Assembly: GCA_001599355.1 (NCBI GenBank) | Contig: BCGQ01000007.1 | Location: 438,620 to 502,619 of the forward strand | Length of the DNA: 64,000 bases | Reading direction: 5' to 3' | DNA from: Nakazawaea peltata | Lineage: Eukaryota; Ascomycota; Pichiomycetes; Alaninales; Pachysolenaceae | Shown here: positions 1 through 9,638 of the stretch, in pieces | Numbering within the stretch: position 1 is the stretch's first letter | How the letters are laid out: every line of letters starts with the position of its first letter | The notes under the pieces: model-generated | What the model saw: the letters and a program-made list of their open reading frames with translations, nothing else | The model's database searches: none | What the model was told of the DNA's origin: nothing | Made by a program: the position numbers and the translations under genes

Positions 1-389
1 ACCATTTGTCTCAATCCAGATTTAGGACCCATAGTGGCACAGTACAGCAGGATAGCACAACCCAAAGTAAGCAGCACTATACCACATACCATAGAGTCTT
101 TGAAACCAAGGCCGAAAACCAATGGGCCCAAAAAGAAGGACGACATAGATGTTAATCCACCACATCCACTTAACCACAATCCAAGAACTGATAAAGTAGC
201 TCTCCAAATAGAAGGAGCTCTTTCATTTGGTAAAAGACGGTCTATACCTCTTGTCTCGGCTCCAAAAGAGTCCAAAAGATCTGACACTCTTTGTAAAGAG
301 CCTAAAAATCCGGACTTGCGTTGAGGTCCATCGACCACCAGGGTCTCGATGACAGATTCTTTTTCAGAGTCAGAGTAGTACTTGGTCAT
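1..389 (-). CDS. Purine-cytosine permease, NCS1 family (5' part only)
   Basis: The ATG lies at 389 and the frame runs off the left edge, so only about 129 N-terminal residues are visible. They form a hydrophilic N-terminus, the segment GIDRLLPNERAPS, a first membrane span leading into FFLGPLVFGLGF, and then MGPKSGLRQM. This pattern is typical of the fungal FCY2/FCY21/TPN1 branch of the NCS1 nucleobase-cation symporters of the plasma membrane. Two adjacent CTG codons (45-50) just before YCATMGPKSG sit where relatives have small residues including Ala, in line with CUG-Ala decoding. The promoter would lie in 390-859, with a TATATATT element near 449-456. The substrate (cytosine/purine or pyridoxine) cannot be told from this fragment. 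Confidence 0.8.
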   Translation of the reverse strand, partial: MTKYYSDSEKESVIETLVVDGPQRKSGFLGSLQRVSDLLDSFGAETRGIDRLLPNERAPSIWRATLSVLGLWLSGCGGLTSMSSFFLGPLVFGLGFKDSMVCGIVLLTLGCAILLYCATMGPKSGLRQM

Positions 390-859
390 TTTGCTTGATA
401 ATACTACTTTACAGATTCTATACCAGGCCAGCTGAATTGTAGACTCTTATATATTTAACTCTGTTCATAAGAATAAGTGAATTGTTGAATAAAGGGTCTA
501 ATGAATAACCCCTCAGGTTAAACCTTTCAAATCCGATATTCTGGTGCAAAAAAACTCTCAAAACAGAATAAATATCGGTTCATGTAGTCTTGTGCTCGAG
601 TTAAGCGTGTGCAGCTCTTTCATATCTGATGTTTTATCAGATTTGGTCGTCTACAAAAGAAAAGAGCGAGAAAAAAAAAGAGTCAAACCGGATTTGAAAA
701 TAAGATGGCCTATCTGAAGAAAAAAGGCTAAGCATCTCATCAGTTTTGACACTACCAGTTTAGCGATATCTCTCAAATCTGATACCCGCCTACTAAAGAT
801 TGGCGCAAATAGCCGGAAAGGTGAATTATTCTATTAAAATCTAACTATTAAACTAAACC
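390..859. other. Intergenic: permease promoter and UTP6 3' flank
   Basis: No gene seen in 470 bases. The left part should be the promoter of the minus-strand permease, with a TATATATT stretch about 60 bases upstream of its ATG and several TATC/GATA-type hexamers (for example around 628-640 and 775-782). The right part is the 3' flank of UTP6. Confidence 0.5.
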
Positions 860-2116
860 CTATTGACACTTGGCAATAATGGAGTTTAAGATTGTATCAG
901 TCTTGGAGTTTTGATCAACACTCAAATATGTCTTGAGATGCGTCACAAAACGGTTAGCCAACTCCGTCTTATCAATGCCTTTCGTCTTCAACTTGTAGGC
1001 CATGAATTTATTGACACTCAACTTCAAGTCGTCTACAAATGACTCATTATTGATATCCTTACTGTATCTTAACGGTAAAGTGATGTCTAAGATAATGACA
1101 TCCAAGCTTTGTGGACCCTCATGCAATAATTTAGAAATCACATGCGATGACAAATAGTCTCTGTCTAAAGCTTCAAATTGGTCGATGACATTCATGAATT
1201 TGGTAGATATATCCAAGTAATTTTCTAAAGTTTGCTGCTTCTCATCCTTTAATAAGGTAGATAACAGGATATCGTAGACCATCAAGGCCACATCACCCTT
1301 CAAGGCAGGGTTAGACTCTGGGTTACCTAAAACGTTTATATCAGCCTCTGGTAACTTATGCAATTCGGTTTTCATATCTTCGGAGTCAGGCAAGATGATC
1401 TCATCGGCATCAAAGTCGGCATCGGCGTCTGCCTCTCCTCCAGCTTTCTTAGTTTCTGGTTCTTTGTCTTGGTACTCCAATTGCTGTTTTTCAGTGATAA
1501 GTCCTAAGATCTTTCTTCTCAGCAATAATCTGGAAATGTATGAAAGCTCAAATTTGAAGTAATTTAACCATAAATCGACACTTTCACCATTGAATCTCAA
1601 ACCTTTCTGTAATAAAACTCTAGCTCCTTTAGCATTACCATGTTGTTCAAATTCATAATTCAGAGCACTTATCCAGACATCGATGTTTCTTGGTAATAAT
1701 TGTAATAATCTCGTATATGTCTTGTAAACCACCTTGATGGCACCTTGCTTCTTTGCAAATCTCAAATACAGTTGCCAAATGCTCAAATCTTTAGGGAATC
1801 TTCTAGTGGCTCTCTCGTATATAAATAGAACACGTCTAGTCCCACTCCAATCAGATACAGAAGGTTTTGTGTCAATCAAACCCACACGGTTCAATCTATT
1901 GTATCTCTTCTTTCTTAACTTCTCCAAATTCATTTCAAAATCACAATATCTCAAGAAATCTCTGCTCTTTGCACCTCTTCCGGTGATACGATGCTCGAAA
2001 TCGGTTCTCCTTCTCATTACCATGGTGATTTCATTTTTGTCGAACAACCCTTTTCTCTTCAAATCTTCCAATTCTGGAACACTTTGTTCCAAGTAATACC
2101 TCACTTTCTCAGCCAT
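860..2116 (-). CDS. UTP6: U3 snoRNP / SSU processome subunit Utp6
   Basis: 418 residues from the ATG at 2116, close to the roughly 440 of S. cerevisiae Utp6. The N-terminus (MAEKVRYYLEQSVPELEDL, then KGLFDKNEITMVMRRRTDFE) is the diagnostic Utp6 block. It is followed by HAT-type helical repeats (W..Y..FE, residues about 85-190). A short acidic linker (about 225-245) precedes the helical C-terminal half. Utp6 is part of the t-UTP/UTP-B module of the nucleolar 90S pre-ribosome and is needed for 18S rRNA maturation. It stands head-to-tail with the Zn2Cys6 gene, separated by 436 bases that contain short direct repeats. Identification rests on the N-terminal block and is firm. Confidence 0.92.
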   Translation of the reverse strand: MAEKVRYYLEQSVPELEDLKRKGLFDKNEITMVMRRRTDFEHRITGRGAKSRDFLRYCDFEMNLEKLRKKRYNRLNRVGLIDTKPSVSDWSGTRRVLFIYERATRRFPKDLSIWQLYLRFAKKQGAIKVVYKTYTRLLQLLPRNIDVWISALNYEFEQHGNAKGARVLLQKGLRFNGESVDLWLNYFKFELSYISRLLLRRKILGLITEKQQLEYQDKEPETKKAGGEADADADFDADEIILPDSEDMKTELHKLPEADINVLGNPESNPALKGDVALMVYDILLSTLLKDEKQQTLENYLDISTKFMNVIDQFEALDRDYLSSHVISKLLHEGPQSLDVIILDITLPLRYSKDINNESFVDDLKLSVNKFMAYKLKTKGIDKTELANRFVTHLKTYLSVDQNSKTDTILNSIIAKCQ

Positions 2117-2552
2117 GGTGGTTATTGATCGGTACCTGATGGACTGTCTCTTCTAACAGCGGTTAAATCTTAAAAAATTTTAAGATGAAAATTTTTTCTC
2201 ATCGCGTAGCAAATTATTGAGAAATGAGATGAGGTGGAGAGAATAAAGGGAGACTAAATTTAACTGAGCACTGCGCGCGCGCGCGGAGTAATTGTAAAGT
2301 GACATGTAATATGACTCTGTAAATAACTCTGTAAATAACTCTGTAAATTACTTTTGTAAAGGGGTAATTTTCAAAGGGGTAAAATGAGGGGTTCCATAAA
2401 TTAACTCTGTAACTTAATTTTGTAAAGGGGTGATACGTAAAGGAGTTAAATGAGGGGTAAAGGGTGACTGTAAAGGGGCAACTCCCAACTCCTTACAATA
2501 TAAAATCTCAGAATATTCCTTAATTTATTCATACATTTATTCTTTCTATTTA
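2117..2552. other. Intergenic: UTP6 promoter with short repeats
   Basis: No gene seen. Holds an alternating GC tract (about 2271-2285), three 12-base units ACTCTGTAAATA (2314-2349, last unit ending in T) and several degenerate copies of TGTAAAGGGGT between 2354 and 2476. See the findings. Confidence 0.6.
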
Positions 2553-5363
2553 CTAATCCTCACGATCAACATTATTGTTCACTTGATTATAATCATTGAA
2601 CAAATTCTCGTTACCAAATAATAAATCAATCAATTCACTATCGAACAACATATCACTATTATAACTATAATTAAGTGGTTCAATAGTTGTTTGAGGAGCT
2701 GATGATTGGGGACCTGCGGACTGAGGACCCGAATTGAATTGTGCTTGAGGTGATACAGCTGAGTTTTGTGGTGAAGGTGCCTCCTGATGTGGTCTCCATA
2801 AATTGCTAGATCCACCAATGATTGGAGAAGGATAAGAATCCGAATTAAATGAATCGGCTCTTCTCCTGATCAGATTATGAACTGTCTCATCTGGGGTATC
2901 ACCCTGATTGGATGAATTATTACTGACATTATAAACAGGGTTAACAAATACAGGAGCCCCAAACTTCTCATCGAGAACATGAACGATACCCAAATCGTTC
3001 AATAAAAGTTCCACAATTTCACTGGCTCTCTTCATGGATCCATCGATTTTGGTCGAATTCTTCAAATTCAATATTCTGATCAAGTTCACCGAGTACAATA
3101 TTTTCTCCACGTCTATATCGTAGTTTCTATAAACAAACTCATGATCAATGATTGATTTGGCGTTCTTACCTTGTCTACCACTGGTCTTAGAATTACCGTT
3201 CAACATGATATATGACAAGATTAATACCATAATAGCACTGTAACCGTAAAATGTATCCAAATAAATGGATCCGTTAAAGAATCCCTTCAGATCCGAGAAA
3301 GTCAATACTTCCAGGGTTGCCATAGCAGATTTTATACCCATACAAAGCATTCCTAATAATGGGTCGTCAGTCTTCATTGTGTAACTGTTGGCATTATTAG
3401 TGATGTACAACAAGTATGGTAATGTCAATGTGATAAAGTTGTAGTGGTATTGGATATGCAATTTGAACTTGTAACGTTTAAATGGTAAAGATTTATAATC
3501 TTTCAATTCTTTATCACAGTTATCCCACCATTTAAGTAAATTCTGTTTCACCATCATTGCTCTTTCGATGTTATGAAGACTCAAAGGTTCATTATTGACA
3601 AATAATGGTTTTCTATTCTCCAATATCTGATACATGGTCTTACTCAAAGTAATTCCATGGGCATAATATTTACGGTAAAGCTGATCCTTGACTTCTGAAA
3701 CCAGTGGTAGATTAATATCAATTTCTTCAATATGGAAAGTAGATGTTCTACCTAACTGAGCACCAAAAGACATTTCCAGCTTGAAAAGTGACCAAAGTAA
3801 ACGTTTCATTTCATCTTGTTTCTCAAACTTGAATTTAGAAACAATACTCTTTCTATGCATACCAAGAGAAATGGCTTGACGACCAGCTAATTCCAATAAA
3901 ATCCAAGCACTCTCCTTGGTTCTCAATGAATCCAAATAAATGGCCAAATAAAATAATAATCTTATACCATTTAATGTCAGGGTCAAGACAATATCCAGTA
4001 AAGAAAGTTTTATAATGTCAACAAATTTCATCAGTAAATCATTATCCATTTCTGGTCTTTTGTTATTGGAAAGCCTGATGTTTGAGTTGAATCTTCTACC
4101 TAATAACCAGACGATGTAAATGCAGCAAATCTCTGAGTTGCTCAATTTACATGAAACCAGATGTGAACCCAATGATGAAGACTGAGAATGTGACATAGGA
4201 GAAGAGCTTGAAGAAGTGTTATTATCTGAGTGATAATTGTATTGAATGGTTTGGACTTCTTTCCAAAAGACCTCATATTTCTTCCTAAACTTGTCTTCAT
4301 TGAAACAAAAATAGTATGGATGCACTTTTGAGAAGAATATGTCGACATAAATGTCCAGCTCTTCACGGTTTAACAAGTTAACCAACGGGAACTTGTTGAT
4401 ATTCATCAAATCGATGTTGAAGAGATGCGAGGGATACTCATAATTAGGTTCATTTTCAGAGTTGATTGCATGCAGATCATCTTCACGGATCAGTCTTGCA
4501 CTAAGCAGGGACAGAGACGAAGGGCGTTTCAATCTAATCGTACTCTTAACGATCAAGTCACTGAGACTATTCAATAACAGGGAAGTTCCTTGAGATCCAA
4601 TATAATGCGTATTCCCTCCTCTATCTACGAGTAAACGTTCTCGTCCATAATTCAATTTGACCTTATTAGACTTATTTTTGTCATTTTGGGACTTGGAACT
4701 GGTCGAATTGGATGGTCTTACTCCATTAGTGTTTGCTCCGTTTACGGCAGATGGTAAGGCTCTATTAGCTGGAGCAGATGGAATAGCGAAACTTGGAGGC
4801 GTTCCTGCTGCAGATCTCAAACCCTCCAACGCATATGCTGCCTCAGTCAAATCTTGAGACTCGATCTTCACTTCAACGTTATTATGATCATTATTGCCAT
4901 CGCCTGATATACTTGGTCTTGCCATTAATTTATGACTGAGTTCAGTTGTCTCAGAAGATTCAGAATCTTTGTCCATAGATGGCATCGCAATACTTAACTC
5001 TTTTCCCAACTCTATCAACTCTTCAATACTATTGATATCTTTATCAGGGAATAAACCACTAACTAAGGTCAAAAGACACTTATAATGCAAACCAATATTC
5101 TCGATTGGACCATACATACGTTTCTTTCTTGGAATAGTGGTAGTACAAACAACACCAGCACTAGAACATTGTACACATGGAGTAGTATTATCATATTTCA
5201 ACTCGTTGGATTGAACTCTCTTACATCCTGTCTTCCTTTTCTTACACCGATCACAACTGAAAAGAGCTCTCTTTCTACTCTCATTAGGAACGATCTTACG
5301 TTTGGAAGACTTTATAATCCTGTATATCGGAGTCGTGGAGGACTCATTACTAGTATCAGACAT
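2553..5363 (-). CDS. Zn2Cys6 fungal transcription factor
   Basis: 936 residues. The N-terminus carries a binuclear zinc cluster with Cys at 37, 40, 47, 63, 66 and 73 (CX2C X6 C X15 C X2C X6 C). A basic linker, PRKKRMYGPIENIGLHYK, and a short helical segment follow. A low-complexity Ser/Asn-rich stretch (about 150-235) comes next. The middle homology region typical of fungal-specific transcription factors runs from about 330 to 700 and includes DIFFSKVHPYYFCFNEDKF and a histidine/Arg-containing core, GRQAISLGMHRKS. The C-terminus is Asn/Gln/Ser/Pro-rich and ends in an acidic-hydrophobic segment (SELIDLLFGNENLFNDYN) that looks like an activation domain. I cannot assign it to a named yeast regulator. 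It is divergent from QCR10 with 370 bases between the starts. Confidence 0.88.
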   Translation of the reverse strand: MSDTSNESSTTPIYRIIKSSKRKIVPNESRKRALFSCDRCKKRKTGCKRVQSNELKYDNTTPCVQCSSAGVVCTTTIPRKKRMYGPIENIGLHYKCLLTLVSGLFPDKDINSIEELIELGKELSIAMPSMDKDSESSETTELSHKLMARPSISGDGNNDHNNVEVKIESQDLTEAAYALEGLRSAAGTPPSFAIPSAPANRALPSAVNGANTNGVRPSNSTSSKSQNDKNKSNKVKLNYGRERLLVDRGGNTHYIGSQGTSLLLNSLSDLIVKSTIRLKRPSSLSLLSARLIREDDLHAINSENEPNYEYPSHLFNIDLMNINKFPLVNLLNREELDIYVDIFFSKVHPYYFCFNEDKFRKKYEVFWKEVQTIQYNYHSDNNTSSSSSPMSHSQSSSLGSHLVSCKLSNSEICCIYIVWLLGRRFNSNIRLSNNKRPEMDNDLLMKFVDIIKLSLLDIVLTLTLNGIRLLFYLAIYLDSLRTKESAWILLELAGRQAISLGMHRKSIVSKFKFEKQDEMKRLLWSLFKLEMSFGAQLGRTSTFHIEEIDINLPLVSEVKDQLYRKYYAHGITLSKTMYQILENRKPLFVNNEPLSLHNIERAMMVKQNLLKWWDNCDKELKDYKSLPFKRYKFKLHIQYHYNFITLTLPYLLYITNNANSYTMKTDDPLLGMLCMGIKSAMATLEVLTFSDLKGFFNGSIYLDTFYGYSAIMVLILSYIMLNGNSKTSGRQGKNAKSIIDHEFVYRNYDIDVEKILYSVNLIRILNLKNSTKIDGSMKRASEIVELLLNDLGIVHVLDEKFGAPVFVNPVYNVSNNSSNQGDTPDETVHNLIRRRADSFNSDSYPSPIIGGSSNLWRPHQEAPSPQNSAVSPQAQFNSGPQSAGPQSSAPQTTIEPLNYSYNSDMLFDSELIDLLFGNENLFNDYNQVNNNVDRED

Positions 5364-5733
5364 TTGCGCCTTCCAAAATCTCCTGATTATTCAAATACCT
5401 CTACACCGTAATCTCTTCTCTTCAGATCTATTTCCCTCTCTAATTTCAGCGGATGAAGAAAAATTTTTAACCGGTGCGATAGGAACGATAAGAAACACTT
5501 TCTCAAGAAGGAGATAGATGCGCGGTAAGGCTTAGACATTCGTAAATTGCTACCGATGTTGATGGCTTATGTAAGCATTGGTAGTGCACAGTATATCAAG
5601 TTCTGTACAACGAATCAGATTTCAGGAAAATAATAAAATTTTTCCCACTAAGCAGGAAAAATCGAGAAAGAGAAAAATAAAAGACAAGAGAGAAGAGGAA
5701 TTGAGTTGGATTGAATAACATACAACATTGACC
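5364..5733. promoter_or_regulatory. Divergent promoter, Zn2Cys6 factor / QCR10
   Basis: 370 bases between two divergent ATGs. On the QCR10 side there is a CCAAT box in reverse orientation (ATTGGT at 5576-5581, about 155 bases before the ATG) and a purine-rich stretch (5640-5700). In yeasts the CCAAT box is the Hap2/3/5 site, and QCR genes are classical targets of that complex. The matching Hap4-type activator gene lies at 23599-25332. Function is inferred, not shown. Confidence 0.45.
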
Positions 5734-5970
5734 ATGGCTCACTACATCAAGTCTTTGAACTACAAGAAGGTTCCACACTTCGCCAAGTACAACCCATCTG
5801 TCATCATTTCATACACTCCAGCTTTGCTGGTTTGGGGTGCTGCCTCCATGTTGGGTATCTTTGTTTTCACCGAGCTGGTTCCAATCTTCCAAGACACTTT
5901 CTACAAGAAGATTCCATTCTTTGGTGACCACTGGGTTAAGAACATTGACCCAGAAGACTCTCCAATCTAA
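5734..5970 (+). CDS. QCR10: Ubiquinol-cytochrome c reductase subunit 10
   Basis: 78 residues from the ATG at 5734. The length and layout match fungal Qcr10 (77 in S. cerevisiae). A short matrix-side N-terminus is followed by one membrane span around residues 27-46 (TPALLVWGAASMLGIFVF), then the conserved FQDTFYKKIPFFGDHW and an acidic tail. Qcr10 is a small, non-catalytic subunit of respiratory complex III in the mitochondrial inner membrane and stabilises the Rieske protein. Codon use is strongly biased, as in highly expressed genes. It converges on SSY5 with 140 bases between the stops. Confidence 0.93.
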   Translation: MAHYIKSLNYKKVPHFAKYNPSVIISYTPALLVWGAASMLGIFVFTELVPIFQDTFYKKIPFFGDHWVKNIDPEDSPI

Positions 5971-6110
5971 TTCAATTCTCCTGGACATAGAAAGATCACA
6001 TCAAAAAGCAAGATAGAATTGCCTATAAGGCTCTACTTATAAATTATTTTACGTTTCATCGACATCATATTTATATTATAATAAACATATATTATATGTA
6101 CGTTTAGTAG

Positions 6111-8696
6111 TTACTCCACTATGGAACTTCCACCTGTAGTTGCACTGCTTCCTGTGGTGGTTGTAACAGCAGAACTAGTCATATCATCTGCGCTATCATC
6201 ATACAAATCTTCATCACCTTCGTCAGTACAGCCAATAACCCCCCATTCTAAACCAGTAACTTCCTTTAATCTCGAAAGAATATCTGTCATAGGAGTATAT
6301 AATCCAAATTGCTTGAATTCACCGTCGTAACTATGTAACATTCCAATTACACCGAGTCCTCTTCTTTCAGTAGCATTAGAATCTGTACTGGAGCTACCAC
6401 CACCTACAGCACCGGCAGCAAGACGAGGCAAGAGACCAAAGAGTCCATTAGCAGGAGATGTCTTATTGGCATTGTTATCACTCGAAGACTCACCATTGAC
6501 ATAATCATAGACGTCTGAAAGTTTAGCCAAAATCCACGATCCAGAATCACCTCCACTGGCAAATGGAGCTCCAGAAGTACTGGATTTGACAACAAATTCA
6601 GAAGTTTGTAATCTTCCATCGGACCAGTAAATGATTTTAGTTCCATTCAATTGTCCATTGGTATACTTAGTGGTGGAACCGTATTTGAATACGTCAAGAC
6701 AAGCAATACCATTGTTCTGAACTTGTTGAGGTGGGATATTACTTTGTAATCCCAAACCTGTTACATTGGCAGTAGGATGATTGTTCCCACGCTTCAATTT
6801 TCTAACGTTAATCACTTTACGCAGATACAAATTACTGAAAATTAACAGTGGATCAAACTCGTTGAAGTTGACGTCATCTCCAAGATAATTGAGACATTTC
6901 AAACCATCCAGTACTTTAATAACCAGAAGATCTGAAAGCTGACCTGAAATATGGTCAATAACTCTTTCTCCCCAAATAATTTGACCAAGAGTATCCGATA
7001 AGTTACGTTGTCTTCCCAGTTCTTCAGCCAACTTCAACTCCAGCAATGGGAACATTTGGTCAAGTTGTTTCACAACATTATCATACAGAATATATTCCTC
7101 TGAAGTTTCACGATATTTGACACGTTCACTGAGTAAAGCATTCTTGTATAAATTGATCAATACAGGTGAAGGATAATTTACGTTCGGATATTCATCCATT
7201 GCTCCATTGTCTTCTTGAGTTGAAGGCAAAATAACATGAGAACAAGTAACAGCAAAGGCACTGTCAGCATATTTCAATAAACTCTTATTCTTGAGCTTCT
7301 TCTTATCAATTTTTGGGTATATATAACCACCCAAAGTTCCACTCAAACTGGTGGCATTTTCAGCACTGATTGCAAGGGAAATCGGAGGCTCGGACATGTT
7401 GTGTGGGATTCTGAAGGGCAGCTTGAATTGCAGACCTCCAGGCATAGATGGCAGGTAAGATGGAACCAGAGGTTGTGGCAGCACCGCCAGCAGTGCAACA
7501 ACAGAATTTTTCTGGTACATGAAATGGAAATCTTCTATCAAAGAATAAAACACATTATTTACGACATCTTTATGTTCTTTAGTCAATTCTGGGAACCCAA
7601 ATATGAAAGTAATACACGACACATTAATATCTTGGAAACCACGCAATACAGGAGCAATAAAACTACCTTCTTGATCAAGAATTTGCAGCTTATGTTGCTT
7701 GTTAAAGATCATATTCATAATACGATCAATCTTATGTTGATCTGGGAACTGTTTTTGCTCGGCTCCAATAGGGAACAAGTCTGGTTTCATCAAAGTATTG
7801 TAGTTGGCCAACTCTCCATTAGGTAATTTAGGTACTAATTTCAATACTTTGAGTAATCCATGGAAGTTCTTCAAAACCAATACTTTGGAGTTGCGGTAAA
7901 CCTCCTCACTGAGTAAATTATCTATCATATATAATGTGATCTTGAGGATTTTACGGAAATTGGAGTTATTGAGAGAAGTGATGGTTCCCGAAGTCAAATG
8001 AACACAGAGTTTCTCTAATCCATTGGCGATAGTAGCTTGAATCAGTTCACTGATCTTTGTAGCGGCTCTAGTTAAGTTTAATACCGACTGATTGATCTGT
8101 AAGATGATATTTTTCAACTCATTAAGTAAACTGCGTAAATACTTATCGATTTTGACAAGGTTCGGTTTCTCAGTCACCGGAGAGGCAGAACCTTTGGTAT
8201 CTTCACTTTTCTCAGATGCGGCATCCTTTGAAGGAGACTCATTTTTACCCTCATTATCGACAAGACTCATCTTCAAAATATGTTGTCTTGTGAGTTCTTC
8301 TTCTTCACTTAACTCGTTCTCACTCATCTCATTTTCATTCAAAACCTTCAACGGTCTACCAATAGGCATAAGACCACTTTGAGAGACACCCTGAGGTTGG
8401 GGCAGCAGTACCAGACCAGTCTTACCGTCAGCTGAGAATCTGGAAGTCAGTGAAGTCGACATAGTTTGCAGTCCACTTCTACTGAACAACGAGTTGGATT
8501 TCATCGAGTATGAAATACTCCGAAACTCCAGCGATACAGATCCTGCTTCCTCAGCTAAAACTGATTCTCGTACGGCTCTTTCATCTTCGATACTTTTCTT
8601 GCTCCTTGCTTCGGCCGGAGAGGATTTGCGTGACTCATCTGATCCTTCTCCTACACCGCCACTTAAACGTCTGAAAGTTAAAAGTCTTTTCTTCAT
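6111..8696 (-). CDS. SSY5: SPS-sensor serine protease Ssy5
   Basis: 861 residues. A long N-terminal prodomain (to about 450), rich in Ser and charged residues with a helical middle, is followed by a chymotrypsin-like protease domain. The domain has the His motif AVTCSHVILP (about residue 486), a probable Asp in SDLLVIKVL (about 588) and the nucleophile in FASGGDSGSWI (about 714). Known role in yeast: Ssy5 is the peptidase S64 component of the plasma-membrane Ssy1-Ptr3-Ssy5 sensor. It cleaves itself and, after amino acids are sensed and its prodomain is degraded, clips the transcription factors Stp1/Stp2, which then induce amino-acid permeases. A candidate target permease is encoded at 34110-35873. 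The acidic, Thr/Ser/Gly-rich tail is longer than I would expect for the family. Confidence 0.93.
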   Translation of the reverse strand: MKKRLLTFRRLSGGVGEGSDESRKSSPAEARSKKSIEDERAVRESVLAEEAGSVSLEFRSISYSMKSNSLFSRSGLQTMSTSLTSRFSADGKTGLVLLPQPQGVSQSGLMPIGRPLKVLNENEMSENELSEEEELTRQHILKMSLVDNEGKNESPSKDAASEKSEDTKGSASPVTEKPNLVKIDKYLRSLLNELKNIILQINQSVLNLTRAATKISELIQATIANGLEKLCVHLTSGTITSLNNSNFRKILKITLYMIDNLLSEEVYRNSKVLVLKNFHGLLKVLKLVPKLPNGELANYNTLMKPDLFPIGAEQKQFPDQHKIDRIMNMIFNKQHKLQILDQEGSFIAPVLRGFQDINVSCITFIFGFPELTKEHKDVVNNVFYSLIEDFHFMYQKNSVVALLAVLPQPLVPSYLPSMPGGLQFKLPFRIPHNMSEPPISLAISAENATSLSGTLGGYIYPKIDKKKLKNKSLLKYADSAFAVTCSHVILPSTQEDNGAMDEYPNVNYPSPVLINLYKNALLSERVKYRETSEEYILYDNVVKQLDQMFPLLELKLAEELGRQRNLSDTLGQIIWGERVIDHISGQLSDLLVIKVLDGLKCLNYLGDDVNFNEFDPLLIFSNLYLRKVINVRKLKRGNNHPTANVTGLGLQSNIPPQQVQNNGIACLDVFKYGSTTKYTNGQLNGTKIIYWSDGRLQTSEFVVKSSTSGAPFASGGDSGSWILAKLSDVYDYVNGESSSDNNANKTSPANGLFGLLPRLAAGAVGGGSSSTDSNATERRGLGVIGMLHSYDGEFKQFGLYTPMTDILSRLKEVTGLEWGVIGCTDEGDEDLYDDSADDMTSSAVTTTTGSSATTGGSSIVE

Positions 8697-8984
8697 TTTA
8701 TGTTGGTTTAACTGGTGGGTTGATTAGTTAAGCGCCGCTACAAGGAGATAAATGAGCGTTAATTAAAAAATTTCGTACTAAACTTTTAGGTGGTGAATGG
8801 ATTTTGGGATTTTATACACTACCAATGAGATGGGGGTGGTCGGATGGGGGTCATCAGACGGGTCATCAAATGACCGGGTGGAACTACATCTTCTAATTGT
8901 TATATTCATTACGACTATATGTCTCCTCAAAATAAAGTTAAGATAATAAAATAATCAGCCAATTCGATTTTAGTTGTGTTTGAT

Positions 8985-9638
8985 TTAATTGATGAGCTGT
9001 GGTTCGGAAATCAAAGGTATCGAAACTCTTAATCTATGACTGATAGCCAACTTAGGTACAACCAGTATAAGACAGAGCACAAAATTCAACACAAATAATT
9101 GGATATTATAACGGGAATAATGTGTACTTATCAAAAATAACAGTATTGGTACCCCCATTAAAAATTTCTTCAGTGGAGTATATTGGTCTCCATTATCGAT
9201 TTGTTCCCACATTGTCAAATTATCATAAGCACCGGCATTGAACTCGAATGGAGTACCTTTTACCTGGTGGAACATTATATATGAACCTATTACGTAGGTC
9301 AAATTAGTTAAAGTCCAACTTTGTTCGTTATCAAATACCGGGAATAAGTCATAAAAAATCTTCAAGATCGCTATAATGACAAAGTGTACAATCCATGCAC
9401 CTTTGAAATGGACCCAATTAGCATTCAAATTTGGTAACACTTCTTGATCATTCTTGGCTTCAAATGATTCAGGTTCAACGTGTGAGATAATAGAAGACGA
9501 TCTGCGGCGACGATGGTCGCTATTGGTGGCGCTAGATGTCGTTGGAGATAACGTGAGCTTCTGTTTATCGTTTGTGGTGGAAGTGACAAACCCGTTTTGT
9601 TCCACCGATGGTGTACCTGGAGGTGTATGTTTAGGCAT
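8985..9638 (-). CDS. ORM1: Orm family regulator of serine palmitoyltransferase
   Basis: 217 residues from the ATG at 9638. The upstream in-frame TTG is not a likely start. The N-terminus has a Ser-rich, arginine-preceded stretch (HRRRRSSSIISHVEPESF, about 43-60), which is the kind of site Ypk1 phosphorylates in yeast Orm proteins. Four hydrophobic segments follow, with family blocks NANWVHFKGAWIVHFVII, SWTLTNLTYVIGSYIMFH, GTPFEFNAGAYDNLTMWEQ and DNGDQYTPLKKFL. Orm proteins sit in the ER membrane and inhibit the first step of sphingolipid synthesis. S. cerevisiae has two paralogues (216 and 222 residues), and I cannot say which this corresponds to. KAR2 and CCH1 elsewhere in the window also belong to ER homeostasis, but are not adjacent. 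Confidence 0.95.
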   Translation of the reverse strand: MPKHTPPGTPSVEQNGFVTSTTNDKQKLTLSPTTSSATNSDHRRRRSSSIISHVEPESFEAKNDQEVLPNLNANWVHFKGAWIVHFVIIAILKIFYDLFPVFDNEQSWTLTNLTYVIGSYIMFHQVKGTPFEFNAGAYDNLTMWEQIDNGDQYTPLKKFLMGVPILLFLISTHYSRYNIQLFVLNFVLCLILVVPKLAISHRLRVSIPLISEPQLIN

